The notes: generated by a model from the letters alone, not told the origin. 64,000 nt of DNA from Methanococcoides methylutens MM1 (GCF_000970325.1 NZ_CP009518.1:992001-1056000), one strand, 5' to 3'. Positions 10,044 through 18,315 are shown, counted from the first letter of the stretch. Numbers and translations are program-made.

Positions 10044-10591
10044 TGATTTGACATTTGAATGTATAAATAATAATAAATTTTTATTATATATTCTATTTTA
10101 TGTTATGATCTTCTCCTTATCTTTGATATTTTATGACAAAACAATTTTTGATTATCTCTTTTTATTTTAATTAATTGTGTTGTTTGATGCTGCTTTTCTC
10201 TTCTGTTCTTAAAAGCTTATTATGTTATCCCATATATGAAAGTTTCTATTTTGATGTGTATGCTTTTTCCGCTATTGTGTATTTTCTAAATTAGTAATCA
10301 AAATCATTAGAGCTATTATAATTTTAATTAAAAAATAATCTTATGTTATATTATCGATTTCTTTTTATATCAGTTTAGAATGAGCACAAATCATTGATAT
10401 TATATAAGTATATTCATACCAAATTAACTTATTATTTTAAAATTGTTGTTAATTAAAAGATATTTTCGATATCAATAAGACTAATTATTATAAATTTTCT
10501 CTGTTAAATCTTATTTTATAAACCCAATATGTATATATACTAAAAAAAGTCAAACCAAACATTTATATATTATATTTCAAAACGGTTCTTT

Positions 10592-10657
10592 GGGTTTCAG
10601 AATGAATCCCACTGATTGGATCGATGACGATTTTCTAACTGGATGAATGATCGTCTC
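10592..10657 (+). promoter_or_regulatory. Conserved leader RNA element of mtaCB2 with two exclusive hairpins
   Basis: This block (GGGTTTCAGAATGAA... to ...CGTCTC) is strongly conserved with 14085-14150, while most of the remaining leader is not. Two hairpins compete for the same CGAT segment. One is GATCG-ATGA-CGAT(T); the other pairs GACGAT (10626-10631) with ATCGTC (10650-10655). In the copy 3 leader a base change in the second arm is absorbed by a G-U pair. The ribosome site GGAAG follows about 20-25 nt downstream. Confidence 0.6.
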
Positions 10658-10688
10658 TATATTTAGAAAAAAATAAAGGAAGTAGAAA

Positions 10689-11459
10689 ATGACCAGTTTC
10701 GATTTAGACCCCAGTGAAATTCTGGTAAGGTATAATGTAAAAATGGAAAAGGCCATGACGCCTGAAGATGCAGCAGCTGAACTCTATCCAACCGAGGAGT
10801 TATACAGGCCAATTGCAGAAGCGATCTTTGAAGGTGAGGAAGACGACGTTATTGAAGGTCTTGAGGCTGCTATCGATGCAGGTAAGGACCCAATTGCATT
10901 GATCGACGATGCTCTTATGGTAGGTATGAAGGTTGTTACAGATCTGTATGACCAGGGTATAATTTTCCTGCCAAATGTCATGATGTCTGCAGACGCAATG
11001 CTTGATGGTATTGAGTTCTGTAAAGAGCAGTCCGACGAAACACCTGTTGCAAAGGGCAAGGTCGTCTGCCACGTAGCAGAAGGAGATGTACACGATATCG
11101 GAAAGTCCATTGTAGCTGCACTTCTCAGAGCAAACGGATACGAGGTAGTCGACCTTGGCCGTGACGTTCCTGTAGATGAAGTTATTGAGGCTGTCAAAGC
11201 TGAGAACCCAATCATGCTTACAGGTACTGCACTGATGACAACAACAATGTATGCTTTCAAGGCTGTCAACGACAGGCTTCTTGAAGCAGGAATAAAAATC
11301 CCATTCGCCTGTGGCGGTGGAGCAGTTAACCAGGACTTCGTAACTACCTACGAGCTTGGTGTCTATGGTGAGGAAGCAGCTGACGCACCAAAGATCGCAG
11401 ATCAGATCGTTGCTGGTGCAGCTCTTGATGCACTGAAAGAGGAATTCCACAAACACTGA
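10689..11459 (+). CDS. mtaC: Methanol-specific corrinoid protein MtaC, copy 2
   Basis: This 256-residue corrinoid protein has the cobalt-ligand motif EGDVHDIGKS with His135 and the B12-fold motifs GTALMTTTM and CGGGAVNQDF. It differs from copy 3 at only about a dozen positions by my reading, all outside these motifs. The ribosome site AAAGGAAGTA precedes the ATG. mtaB starts 12 bases after the stop. Codon use is strongly biased and AT-poor compared with the flanking leader, as expected for an abundant protein. Regulation probably acts through the conserved promoter block and leader upstream. Confidence 0.96.
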   Translation: MTSFDLDPSEILVRYNVKMEKAMTPEDAAAELYPTEELYRPIAEAIFEGEEDDVIEGLEAAIDAGKDPIALIDDALMVGMKVVTDLYDQGIIFLPNVMMSADAMLDGIEFCKEQSDETPVAKGKVVCHVAEGDVHDIGKSIVAALLRANGYEVVDLGRDVPVDEVIEAVKAENPIMLTGTALMTTTMYAFKAVNDRLLEAGIKIPFACGGGAVNQDFVTTYELGVYGEEAADAPKIADQIVAGAALDALKEEFHKH

Positions 11460-11471
11460 GGAGTGAGAAAA

Positions 11472-12857
11472 ATGGCAATCAACAGATACACAAAAATGGC
11501 ATATGGCAGTGCAGATGAATTGATGTTCGGTAAGTCCAAGTTCCCTGTAAAAGCAGGACTTGACCTTGAGATCGGTGGTGGATACACTTCCCCTGAAGTT
11601 AACTATGCTCCAAGGCCGGAAGCTGGTGAATCTAAGGAGAAGCTCGTCAAGGAATACCAGAGGATCACCACAGATATCATGAACCGTATGGTCCAGGTAG
11701 GTTTCCCATCTGTAGTACTTGAGACAGAACACGTCGAACAGATGACCAACAACCCAACCTGGGGAGGAGAGGTCGCACACGCACAGAAAGAAATCATGGA
11801 AGAGTTCCACGATGAATACGGCATCAAATGTGCATTAAGACACACCCCTGGTGACATCCGTGAAGACCGTGACTACCTTGGACTCAGGGGCGACAAGTTC
11901 AACGTCCTTATGGAATCCTTTGAAGAAGTAGCAGCAAACGGTGCAGATCTTCTTTCAGTTGAGTCAATGGGTGGTAAGGAGATCTTCGACTATGCTATTC
12001 TGAGGAACGATGTTCCAGGTATGCTCTATGCAATCGGCTGTCTCGGTACCATGGATATGGACTTCCTCTGGCAGGAGATCGCAAGCGTTGCAAAGAAGAA
12101 CGGTGTAGTTGCAGCCGGTGACACAGACTGTTCCGAAGCAAACACTGCAATGTTCATTGGTGGCGGTCTTCTTGACAAGAACCTTGCACACACACTTGCA
12201 ATCATTGCAAGGGCAATCTCAGCACCAAGATCACTCGCAGCATACGAGGCAGGAGCTGTAGGTCCAGGTAAGGACTGTGGATATGAGAATCCTATCATAA
12301 AGGCGATCACAGGTATGCCAATGACACAGGAAGGTAAGAGCTCAACCTGCGCACACTCTGATGTCATGGGTAACCTCATCATGCAGTGCTGTGACCTCTG
12401 GTCCAACGAGTCTGTGGAATACCACGCTGAGTTTGGTGGTACATCCGTACAGTGCTGGTCAGAATCCCTTGCATATGACTGTGCTTTGATGAACACTGCA
12501 CTTGTAACAGGTCAGGACAAGGTTCTCAGGGATCTTATGGTACTCTCTGATAAATACAGGGACCCACAGGGCTATGTTCTTGCATATGACAACGCATACC
12601 GCGTTGGTGAAGCAATCGTCAAGGACGGAAACGACATCTACCTCCGTGCAAAGAATGCTGCACTTGAGTCTGTAAAGATCATGGAAGAAGGCGCTGCTGG
12701 AAAGCTCGAGCTCACAAGGTTCGAGATGGGTGCACTTAATGATGCAAAGAATGCACTTGAAGCACTTACAGACGATCAGGAAACCTTTATGAGTGACTGC
12801 ATGACAAAGTACAAGGAAGAAGTCAAGGTGTTCCTGCCTGAGAACTACGGTCTCTAA
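11472..12857 (+). CDS. mtaB: Methanol:corrinoid methyltransferase MtaB, copy 2
   Basis: This is a 461-residue zinc methyltransferase. The zinc-ligand contexts SVESMGG, GDTDCSEANT and STCAHSDVMG are intact. I chose ATG 11472 over the upstream in-frame GTG 11463, because the ribosome site GAGGAGTGA sits at the correct distance from the ATG and all three copies then have identical length. The gene ends just before a strong terminator. Near-identity with copy 3 over the whole CB cassette, the terminator and part of the 3' flank shows a recent duplication or ongoing gene conversion. Confidence 0.96.
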   Translation: MAINRYTKMAYGSADELMFGKSKFPVKAGLDLEIGGGYTSPEVNYAPRPEAGESKEKLVKEYQRITTDIMNRMVQVGFPSVVLETEHVEQMTNNPTWGGEVAHAQKEIMEEFHDEYGIKCALRHTPGDIREDRDYLGLRGDKFNVLMESFEEVAANGADLLSVESMGGKEIFDYAILRNDVPGMLYAIGCLGTMDMDFLWQEIASVAKKNGVVAAGDTDCSEANTAMFIGGGLLDKNLAHTLAIIARAISAPRSLAAYEAGAVGPGKDCGYENPIIKAITGMPMTQEGKSSTCAHSDVMGNLIMQCCDLWSNESVEYHAEFGGTSVQCWSESLAYDCALMNTALVTGQDKVLRDLMVLSDKYRDPQGYVLAYDNAYRVGEAIVKDGNDIYLRAKNAALESVKIMEEGAAGKLELTRFEMGALNDAKNALEALTDDQETFMSDCMTKYKEEVKVFLPENYGL

Positions 12858-12890
12858 GCAGACTACTGAAAAGTTTTTCCAGACGTGGAC

Positions 12891-12920
12891 AGTAGCCCCG
12901 GTCCCCTCGGGGCTACTTTT
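12891..12920 (+). terminator. Terminator of mtaCB2
   Basis: The stem AGTAGCCCC with GGGGCTACT, 12891-12917, is followed by TTTT. The same stem is found after mtaB copy 3. Confidence 0.8.
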
Positions 12921-12941
12921 CATTACCTTGAATAATTATTC

Positions 12942-13070
12942 TTGTGTTACAGACATTTTCAAGAACTTTATCACTAATGCGGTTACATCCTTCCATAAAA
13001 ACAAAAAAACGATAAATAAACAAATCGGAGGTGATATCCAGGAATTTACAAACTCCTTTAACTCCTTTCC
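12942..13070. repeat. Conserved block downstream of mtaCB2 terminator (copy 1)
   Basis: Past the terminator, two sub-blocks match the sequence after mtaCB3: GTGTTACAGACATTTTCA and, about 65 bases later, GGAGGTGATATCCAGGAATT followed by TACAAACTCCTTTA. The second sub-block resembles an extended ribosome site (complement of the 16S rRNA 3' end), yet no start codon follows. GGAG can pair with the following CTCC. It may be part of the duplicated unit or a small RNA. Confidence 0.55.
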
Positions 13071-13470
13071 ATGATGATATCTATTTTCAATGAGTAAATG
13101 TTACTTGTTTATGTGTTATTATGATTTCTACTGTTCAACTAGCTAGGTAGAAAAAAGATTGAATCTAGTATCATAATTCCTGTTTTTGCTGACGTTAACT
13201 TCTCTCTGATCTGCCCGATGAGTCCTTCCTTGTTTTCTTCTCTGTTTGAATGCAGCGTTTTGAAATTACGTCCAAGCAATTGTCTTTTCTACTGATGTGG
13301 TAAGAAACCTGTCATTTAATATGGAATCATATGTGTAATTCCGATAAGCCAGACACAGATTATCATAATCAAAACGTTTATCACACCGAAGGGTGGGGTC
13401 ATCCTCTCATGGGAGAAAGGTTGTTTATTGTAGGAATTTTCCTGCTCTCTAATGATGTGATACGATGCTA
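13071..13470. other. Intergenic region upstream of the mtaCB3 promoter
   Basis: No convincing gene. On the minus strand a short open stretch near 13143-13290 encodes a hydrophilic segment without a start or ribosome site, perhaps a decayed gene end. The rest is AT-rich. Confidence 0.4.
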
Positions 13471-13534
13471 TTTTCCTGCTGCTCCGGGTTCAGTGTTTGT
13501 TAAGACCGAGGTTGCGCAGAGTAGTTATATTTAA
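13471..13534 (+). promoter_or_regulatory. Conserved promoter block of mtaCB3
   Basis: TTTTCCTG (13471-13478), TTTGTTAAG, GTTGCGCAGA (13511-13520) and TATA-like GTTATATTTAAG (13523-13534) match the block before mtaCB2 in order and spacing. The predicted transcription start is near 13555, giving a leader of about 630 nt. Confidence 0.7.
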
Positions 13535-14084
13535 GTGTTTTGTCATCTGCTAAATATAGTAAAAATAAGCTGCAATTATATTATTCGCCTAATATTTTTG
13601 ATCTAATCTGGCACTTCCTAGTTTTTTTACTATTCACTACGCAACTTGTTTTTTGTGTTTTGGTTAATTATCTCTATCGCTTACGATTTCTCTATCTTCG
13701 TTTTAATTTTTTTAAAGTATTGTAGTATATATAAATTTCGACTTTCATATATATGTTATTTCTAATATTGTCTTTTTTAATATTTATTATCAAGATCAAT
13801 AGGTGTATTTTTTTGTATGAAATTAACTTGAATCAATATTTCATTATGAGTTATCTTTTTATATTGTATTAAATTTAGTGATATTTATTAATCTTATATA
13901 AGAATATGTATACAATAACATCCTTTTTTATGCTAATGACTTTTTTTGTTATTAATTTTCAATATCAGTAAGCTGTTTTATTTTTGAAAAAGTCTATTAA
14001 AATAAATTTTAATTATCCGTTTTGTTTTTATATTAGAATACAGTTTTAGAAATATTTATATACTAGCATACTAGACGTCTTATC
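13535..14084 (+). other. Variable AT-rich part of the mtaCB3 leader
   Basis: About 550 bases of extremely AT-rich sequence between the inferred transcription start and the conserved hairpin block. Short open stretches occur but none has a ribosome site or protein-like composition. It matches the mtaCB2 leader in length but only patchily in sequence. Confidence 0.5.
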
Positions 14085-14150
14085 AGGGTTTCAGAATGAA
14101 ATCCTATGGATTGGATCGATGACGATCTTCTAGCTTTAGAATGGTCGTCT
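14085..14150 (+). promoter_or_regulatory. Conserved leader RNA element of mtaCB3 with two exclusive hairpins
   Basis: This is the counterpart of 10592-10657. Hairpin one is GATCG-ATGA-CGATC; hairpin two pairs GACGATC (14121-14127) with GGTCGTC (14143-14149), a 7-bp stem including one G-U pair. The two share the CGATC segment and cannot form together. The ribosome site AAAGGAAGTAAAA follows at 14170-14182. Confidence 0.6.
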
Positions 14151-14183
14151 CAAATATCAGTAAAAAAACAAAGGAAGTAAAAC

Positions 14184-14954
14184 ATGACCAGTCTTGACAT
14201 AGACCCCAGTGAGATTCTGGTAAGGTACAATGTACAAATGGAAAAGGCAATGTCTCCTGAAGACGCAGCAGCTGAACTCTATCCAACCGATGAGTTATAC
14301 AGGCCAATTGCAGAAGCGATCTTTGAAGGTGAAGAAGACGACGTTATCGAAGGTCTTGAAGCTGCTATCGATGCAGGTAAGAACCCAATTGCATTGATCG
14401 ACGATGCACTTATGGTAGGTATGAAGGTTGTTACAGATCTGTACGACCAGGGTATAATTTTCCTGCCAAACGTCATGATGTCTGCAGATGCAATGCTTGA
14501 TGGTATCGAGTTCTGTAAGGATCAGTCCGACGAAGCACCTGTTTCAAAGGGTAAAGTTGTCTGCCACGTAGCAGAAGGAGATGTACACGACATTGGTAAG
14601 ACCATTGTAGCAGCACTTCTCAGAGCAAACGGATACGAGGTAGTTGACCTTGGCCGTGATGTTCCTGTAGATGAAGTTATCGAAGCTGTCAAAGCTGAGA
14701 ACCCAATCATGCTTACAGGTACTGCACTGATGACAACAACAATGTATGCTTTCAAAGCTGTCAACGACAGGCTTCTTGAAGCAGGTATTAAGGTCCCATT
14801 CGCCTGTGGCGGTGGAGCAGTTAACCAGGACTTCGTAACAACATATGAACTTGGTGTCTATGGTGAGGAAGCAGCTGACGCACCAAAGATCGCAGATCAG
14901 ATCGTTGCTGGTGCAGCTCTTGATGCACTGAAAGAGGAATTCCACAAACACTGA
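14184..14954 (+). CDS. mtaC: Methanol-specific corrinoid protein MtaC, copy 3
   Basis: This 256-residue MtaC is almost identical to copy 2. The His ligand motif reads EGDVHDIGKT. Differences from copy 2 are conservative and cluster in the first 25 residues and around residues 112-122. It is translationally linked to mtaB, which begins 12 bases downstream. The leader has the same length and the same hairpin block as copy 2, so both are probably under the same control, although small promoter differences may separate their timing. Confidence 0.96.
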   Translation: MTSLDIDPSEILVRYNVQMEKAMSPEDAAAELYPTDELYRPIAEAIFEGEEDDVIEGLEAAIDAGKNPIALIDDALMVGMKVVTDLYDQGIIFLPNVMMSADAMLDGIEFCKDQSDEAPVSKGKVVCHVAEGDVHDIGKTIVAALLRANGYEVVDLGRDVPVDEVIEAVKAENPIMLTGTALMTTTMYAFKAVNDRLLEAGIKVPFACGGGAVNQDFVTTYELGVYGEEAADAPKIADQIVAGAALDALKEEFHKH

Positions 14955-14966
14955 GGGGTGAGAAAA

Positions 14967-16352
14967 ATGGCAATAAACAGATACACAAAGATGGCATATG
15001 GCAGTGCAGATGATATGATCTTCGGTAAGTCAAAGTTCCCGGTAAAAGCAGGACTTGACCTTGAGATCGGTGGCGGATACACATCTCCTGAAGTGAACTA
15101 CGCTCCAAGACCTGAAGCTGGTGCATCAAAGGAGAAACTTGTTAAAGAATACCAGAGGATCACCACAGATATCATGAACCGTATGGTTCAGGTAGGTTTC
15201 CCATCTGTAGTACTTGAGACAGAACACGTTGAACAGATGACCAACAACCCAACCTGGGGAGGAGAGGTCGCACACGCACAGAAGGAGATCATGGAAGAGT
15301 TCCACGATGAATACGGCATCAAATGTGCATTAAGACACACCCCTGGTGACATCCGTGAAGACCGTGACTTCCTTGAGCTTAGAGGTGACAAGTTCAACAC
15401 CCTTATGGAGTCATTTGAGGAAGTAGCATCTAACGGTGCTGACCTGCTTTCCATTGAGACAATGGGTGGTAAGGAAGTATTCGACTATGCTATCCTGAGG
15501 AACGATGTTCCTGGTATGCTCTATGCAATTGGCTGTCTTGGTACCATGGATATGGACTTCATCTGGCAGGAGATCGCTAGTGTTGCAAAGAAGAACAATG
15601 TCGTTGCAGCTGGTGATACCGACTGTTCCGAAGCAAACACTGCAATGTTCATTGCAGGTGGTCTGCTCGACAAGAACCTTGCTCACACACTTGCTATCAT
15701 TGCAAGGGCAATCTCAGCACCAAGATCTCTCGCAGCATACGAGGCAGGAGCTCTAGGTCCAGGTAAGGACTGTGGATATGAGAACACCATCGTAAAGTCA
15801 ATCACAGGTATGCCAATGACTCAGGAAGGTAAGACATCCACTTGCGCACACTCTGATGTCATGGGTAACCTTGTCATGCAGTGCTGTGACCTCTGGTCTA
15901 ACGAGTCTGTGGAATACCATGCTGAGTTTGGTGGTACATCCGTACAGTGCTGGTCAGAATCCCTCGGTTATGATTGTGCTTTGATGAACACTGCACTTGC
16001 AACAGGCCAGGAGAAGACCCTCAGGGATCTTATGGTACTCTCTGATAAATACAGGGACCCACAGGGCTATGTACTTGCATATGACAACGCATACCGTGTT
16101 GGTGAGGCCATTGTCAAGGACGGAAATGACATCTACCTCCGTGCAAAGAACGCTGCACTCAAATCCATCGAGATCATGGAAGAGGGAGCTGCAGGTAAGC
16201 TTGAGCTCACAAGGTTCGAGAAGGGTGCACTTGCAGATGCAAAGGAAGCACTGTCCGCACTTACAGACGACCAGGACACCTTCATGAGCGATTGCATGGC
16301 AAAGTACAAGGAAGAAGTCAAGGTATTCCTGCCTGAGAACTACGGTCTCTAA
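14967..16352 (+). CDS. mtaB: Methanol:corrinoid methyltransferase MtaB, copy 3
   Basis: This 461-residue enzyme keeps the zinc-site motifs SIETMGG, GDTDCSEANT and STCAHSDVMG. ATG 14967 is preferred over in-frame GTG 14958 for the same ribosome-site reason as in copy 2 (GAGGGGTGA). Differences from copy 2 are scattered and mostly conservative. Its downstream neighbours are an AceTr-family transporter and an ASKHA protein, so this cassette together with copy 1 brackets a methanol-metabolism neighbourhood. Confidence 0.96.
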   Translation: MAINRYTKMAYGSADDMIFGKSKFPVKAGLDLEIGGGYTSPEVNYAPRPEAGASKEKLVKEYQRITTDIMNRMVQVGFPSVVLETEHVEQMTNNPTWGGEVAHAQKEIMEEFHDEYGIKCALRHTPGDIREDRDFLELRGDKFNTLMESFEEVASNGADLLSIETMGGKEVFDYAILRNDVPGMLYAIGCLGTMDMDFIWQEIASVAKKNNVVAAGDTDCSEANTAMFIAGGLLDKNLAHTLAIIARAISAPRSLAAYEAGALGPGKDCGYENTIVKSITGMPMTQEGKTSTCAHSDVMGNLVMQCCDLWSNESVEYHAEFGGTSVQCWSESLGYDCALMNTALATGQEKTLRDLMVLSDKYRDPQGYVLAYDNAYRVGEAIVKDGNDIYLRAKNAALKSIEIMEEGAAGKLELTRFEKGALADAKEALSALTDDQDTFMSDCMAKYKEEVKVFLPENYGL

Positions 16353-16385
16353 GCAGTTTGACGAAGAGTTTTTCCAAACGTGGAC

Positions 16386-16414
16386 AGTAGCCCCATTCCC
16401 CTTGGGGCTACTTT
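16386..16414 (+). terminator. Terminator of mtaCB3
   Basis: AGTAGCCCC (16386-16394) pairs with GGGGCTACT (16404-16412), followed by TT. The stem is identical to the mtaCB2 terminator while the loop differs, as expected if the structure is selected. Confidence 0.8.
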
Positions 16415-16433
16415 CATCACCTAGAAAATTACC

Positions 16434-16547
16434 TTTGTGTTACAGACATTTTCATGAACCTTTTCACTAACTAAGGAAACTCTTACTAAAACAAACGAAT
16501 ATATGGGAGGCGATATCCAGGAATTTACAAACTCCTTTATCTCCTTT
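16434..16547. repeat. Conserved block downstream of mtaCB3 terminator (copy 2)
   Basis: This matches 12942-13070: GTGTTACAGACATTTTCA and GGAGGCGATATCCAGGAATT with the following TACAAACTCCTTTA. It lies in the 329-base gap before the AceTr gene; the remainder of that gap is AT-rich and should hold the AceTr promoter. Confidence 0.55.
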
Positions 16548-16681
16548 GAATAATTAGTTTTTATTTTCATTGAGTATGTGTTTACTCTATTATATATTAT
16601 AATTTATAAACTTTTGAATATTTATGATTGATTAGTAGTTTACAACATCTATTATTACAATAAAACAGGAAGTGATTATAT

Positions 16682-17299
16682 TTGACAAATAATGAAGAGA
16701 CTCCAGAGAACTGTGTTTTATGTAAGCCTGAGAATGAATTTCACATAATTGATAAAACATCAGATCATGCACCACTCGGATTCATGGGACTTGGTCTTGC
16801 TGCTACAATGCTTGGCCTGATGGGGTCAGGATTCTTTGCAGATGCTACAATGGTAGTATCAATGTCTATTTTCCTTGGTGGATTTGCACAGGTATTTGCA
16901 GGCATTGAAGGTTGGAAGAAAGGAGATGTGTTCGGAGCAACAGCATTCTCAGCCTTTGGCCTGTTCTGGTTCTCCTTTGCGTTCATACTAATGTCTACTG
17001 GAATCGCAGAAGGAGTTCTCGGTGCAGCCAGTGCAGCATCCGTTGGTTTCTACCTTCTGATATGGGGTATAGTTTCCCTTGTATTATTGCTTGTTACATT
17101 TAAGATTGGAATCAAGGCAATAATTGTGGTATTCATCGCACTTACACTGACATTCTTCCTGAATGCAGCAGCAAACCTTGGAATAGGTGTAGGATCACTT
17201 GCAGGTTACGTAACTTTGATACTTGGTATTTCTGCATTGTACACTTCACTCGCACTTGTGGCAAATTCCGTGTTTGGTAAGACAATTGCACCTCTGTAA
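16682..17299 (+). CDS. AceTr (GPR1/FUN34/SatP) family transporter
   Basis: This is a 205-residue membrane protein with about six transmembrane helices after a 35-residue polar N-terminus. The family signature near the start of helix 1 is present as HAPLGFMGLGL (consensus NPAPLGL), so the Asn-Pro is altered. Characterised members move acetate, succinate or ammonium. The location directly after mtaCB3 suggests expression during methylotrophic growth; the substrate is unknown, and acetate or a small C1 compound are both possible. The TTG start is preceded by AGGAAGTGAT. The N-terminal CVLCKPENEF segment has two cysteines of unknown use. Confidence 0.8.
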   Translation: MTNNEETPENCVLCKPENEFHIIDKTSDHAPLGFMGLGLAATMLGLMGSGFFADATMVVSMSIFLGGFAQVFAGIEGWKKGDVFGATAFSAFGLFWFSFAFILMSTGIAEGVLGAASAASVGFYLLIWGIVSLVLLLVTFKIGIKAIIVVFIALTLTFFLNAAANLGIGVGSLAGYVTLILGISALYTSLALVANSVFGKTIAPL

Positions 17300-17325
17300 A
17301 ATTACGGTATAAGGTACGTATTTCC

Positions 17326-17360
17326 AGGTTTTAGGCCGGTATTCTGGCCGGCTGAAACCT
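17326..17360 (+). promoter_or_regulatory. Long hairpin between AceTr and CDF-like genes
   Basis: AGGTTTTAGGCCGG (17326-17339) pairs with CCGGCTGAAACCT (17348-17360), about 13 pairs with one bulge and one G-U. No T-run follows. It may terminate or stabilise the upstream mRNA; the ATG of the next gene is 26 bases away. Confidence 0.55.
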
Positions 17361-17386
17361 CATGACTGAAAAATGAAGGGATCAAT

Positions 17387-18232
17387 ATGTGGACAATATA
17401 TTCAGTAAAGGGAATATCATTTGCGATCTTCTTAGCTTATCTGGCAATTGCAGTACTGGAGCTAACGATAGGAATCTATGCAAACCTCTCTGCAATTGAA
17501 TCAATTGGATATTATTCTCTTTTTGTCTGTATTATAGGATCTGCCAGAATATTCGTTCCACAGGTAGTTTCACAGTATACTGACAAAGATCACCCCTATG
17601 GTTACACAAAGTATGGATCATTGATGTCTCTTTTTGTTGCCTTTATGTTTATTCTGTTTGGCATCTTCATTCTAAAAACGATGATTCCAGCCATATCAGT
17701 TGATAATTATTATAAATTTTATTCATTTGTGATTGCAACATTAGCTGTTGCAATTATGTTGGATATTTTAATATTGAGAACGAAAAAAGAGGATTCGTTC
17801 TTAGGAATAAAAGACATTTTCACTCCTTCTCTTGTAGAGATCAACCTTTTATTATCTATTATAGTTGCAGGGGTTCTGATATTTGGAACAATCTATCCTC
17901 TGGCAGAAATTCTTGTAGTATTTCTGATTGTTGCATTCCTTTTTAAGGAGTGTGCATCTATCATTGTAGAATCCGGAAATACACTATGTGATGCATGCAG
18001 GCTTGACGAATCAGCAGTATGCAATATAGTGAATTCGATAGATGGGGTGGAGGATTGCTATATGGTGCGTGCACATGGAGCTTCACAGAGTCTCTTTGTT
18101 GATCTTCGCATAAAGGTAATGTCTGATATGCACATCAGGGATACACAACGGTTGGTAGCACGCATTGAAAGTGATCTAAAAAGAACGTATAGAGGGGTTT
18201 CGGATGTATTTGTCCATCTCGAACCTCTATAA
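17387..18232 (+). CDS. Cation diffusion facilitator-like membrane protein lacking metal ligands
   Basis: This 281-residue protein has a CDF layout: about six transmembrane helices (residues 8-200) and a cytosolic C-terminal ferredoxin-like domain (about 205-281). The loop motif HPYGYTKYGSL matches the family HPxGHxRxE region. However, the helix 2 metal site, normally built around an Asp and a H/DxxxD, reads ESIGYYSLFVC here, and the helix 5 HxxxD equivalent reads SLVEINLLL. The usual transport-site aspartates are therefore absent. It may not move divalent metals, or may act as a regulator or partner. It sits between the AceTr gene and the second mta-linked ASKHA gene, 83 bases upstream of the latter. 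Confidence 0.65.
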   Translation: MWTIYSVKGISFAIFLAYLAIAVLELTIGIYANLSAIESIGYYSLFVCIIGSARIFVPQVVSQYTDKDHPYGYTKYGSLMSLFVAFMFILFGIFILKTMIPAISVDNYYKFYSFVIATLAVAIMLDILILRTKKEDSFLGIKDIFTPSLVEINLLLSIIVAGVLIFGTIYPLAEILVVFLIVAFLFKECASIIVESGNTLCDACRLDESAVCNIVNSIDGVEDCYMVRAHGASQSLFVDLRIKVMSDMHIRDTQRLVARIESDLKRTYRGVSDVFVHLEPL

Positions 18233-18315
18233 CATTTATTTTTGTAATGTGAAATATCGACTCAATTGGATGAGGGATAGTCCTATCTTGTCGGTAGAAA
18301 GAACGGTGATTAATA

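Larger units (their letters stand above)
9637..10688. other. AT-rich intergenic region and long leader of mtaCB2
   Basis: About 1,050 bases without a credible gene. The left part (9637-9980) has no recognised signal apart from a short G/C-rich patch near 9762-9785. The right part holds the promoter (9981-10043) and then an extremely AT-rich transcribed leader of about 625 nt ending in a conserved hairpin region before mtaC2. Confidence 0.7.

Noticed and set aside
10800-11810. Long minus-strand open frame overlapping mtaC2/mtaB2
   Set aside because: It is an antisense shadow of strongly codon-biased mtaCB, Cys/His/Phe-rich in composition, and repeated in the other copies for the same reason.
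13143-13290. Minus-strand open stretch with hydrophilic, protein-like composition upstream of mtaCB3
   Set aside because: No start codon or ribosome site and closed upstream by TAG. It could be the end of a decayed gene, but I cannot name a family.
13331-13725. Two short plus-strand open frames before mtaC3
   Set aside because: They run through the promoter block and the AT-rich leader, have no ribosome site and no homology features that I recognise.
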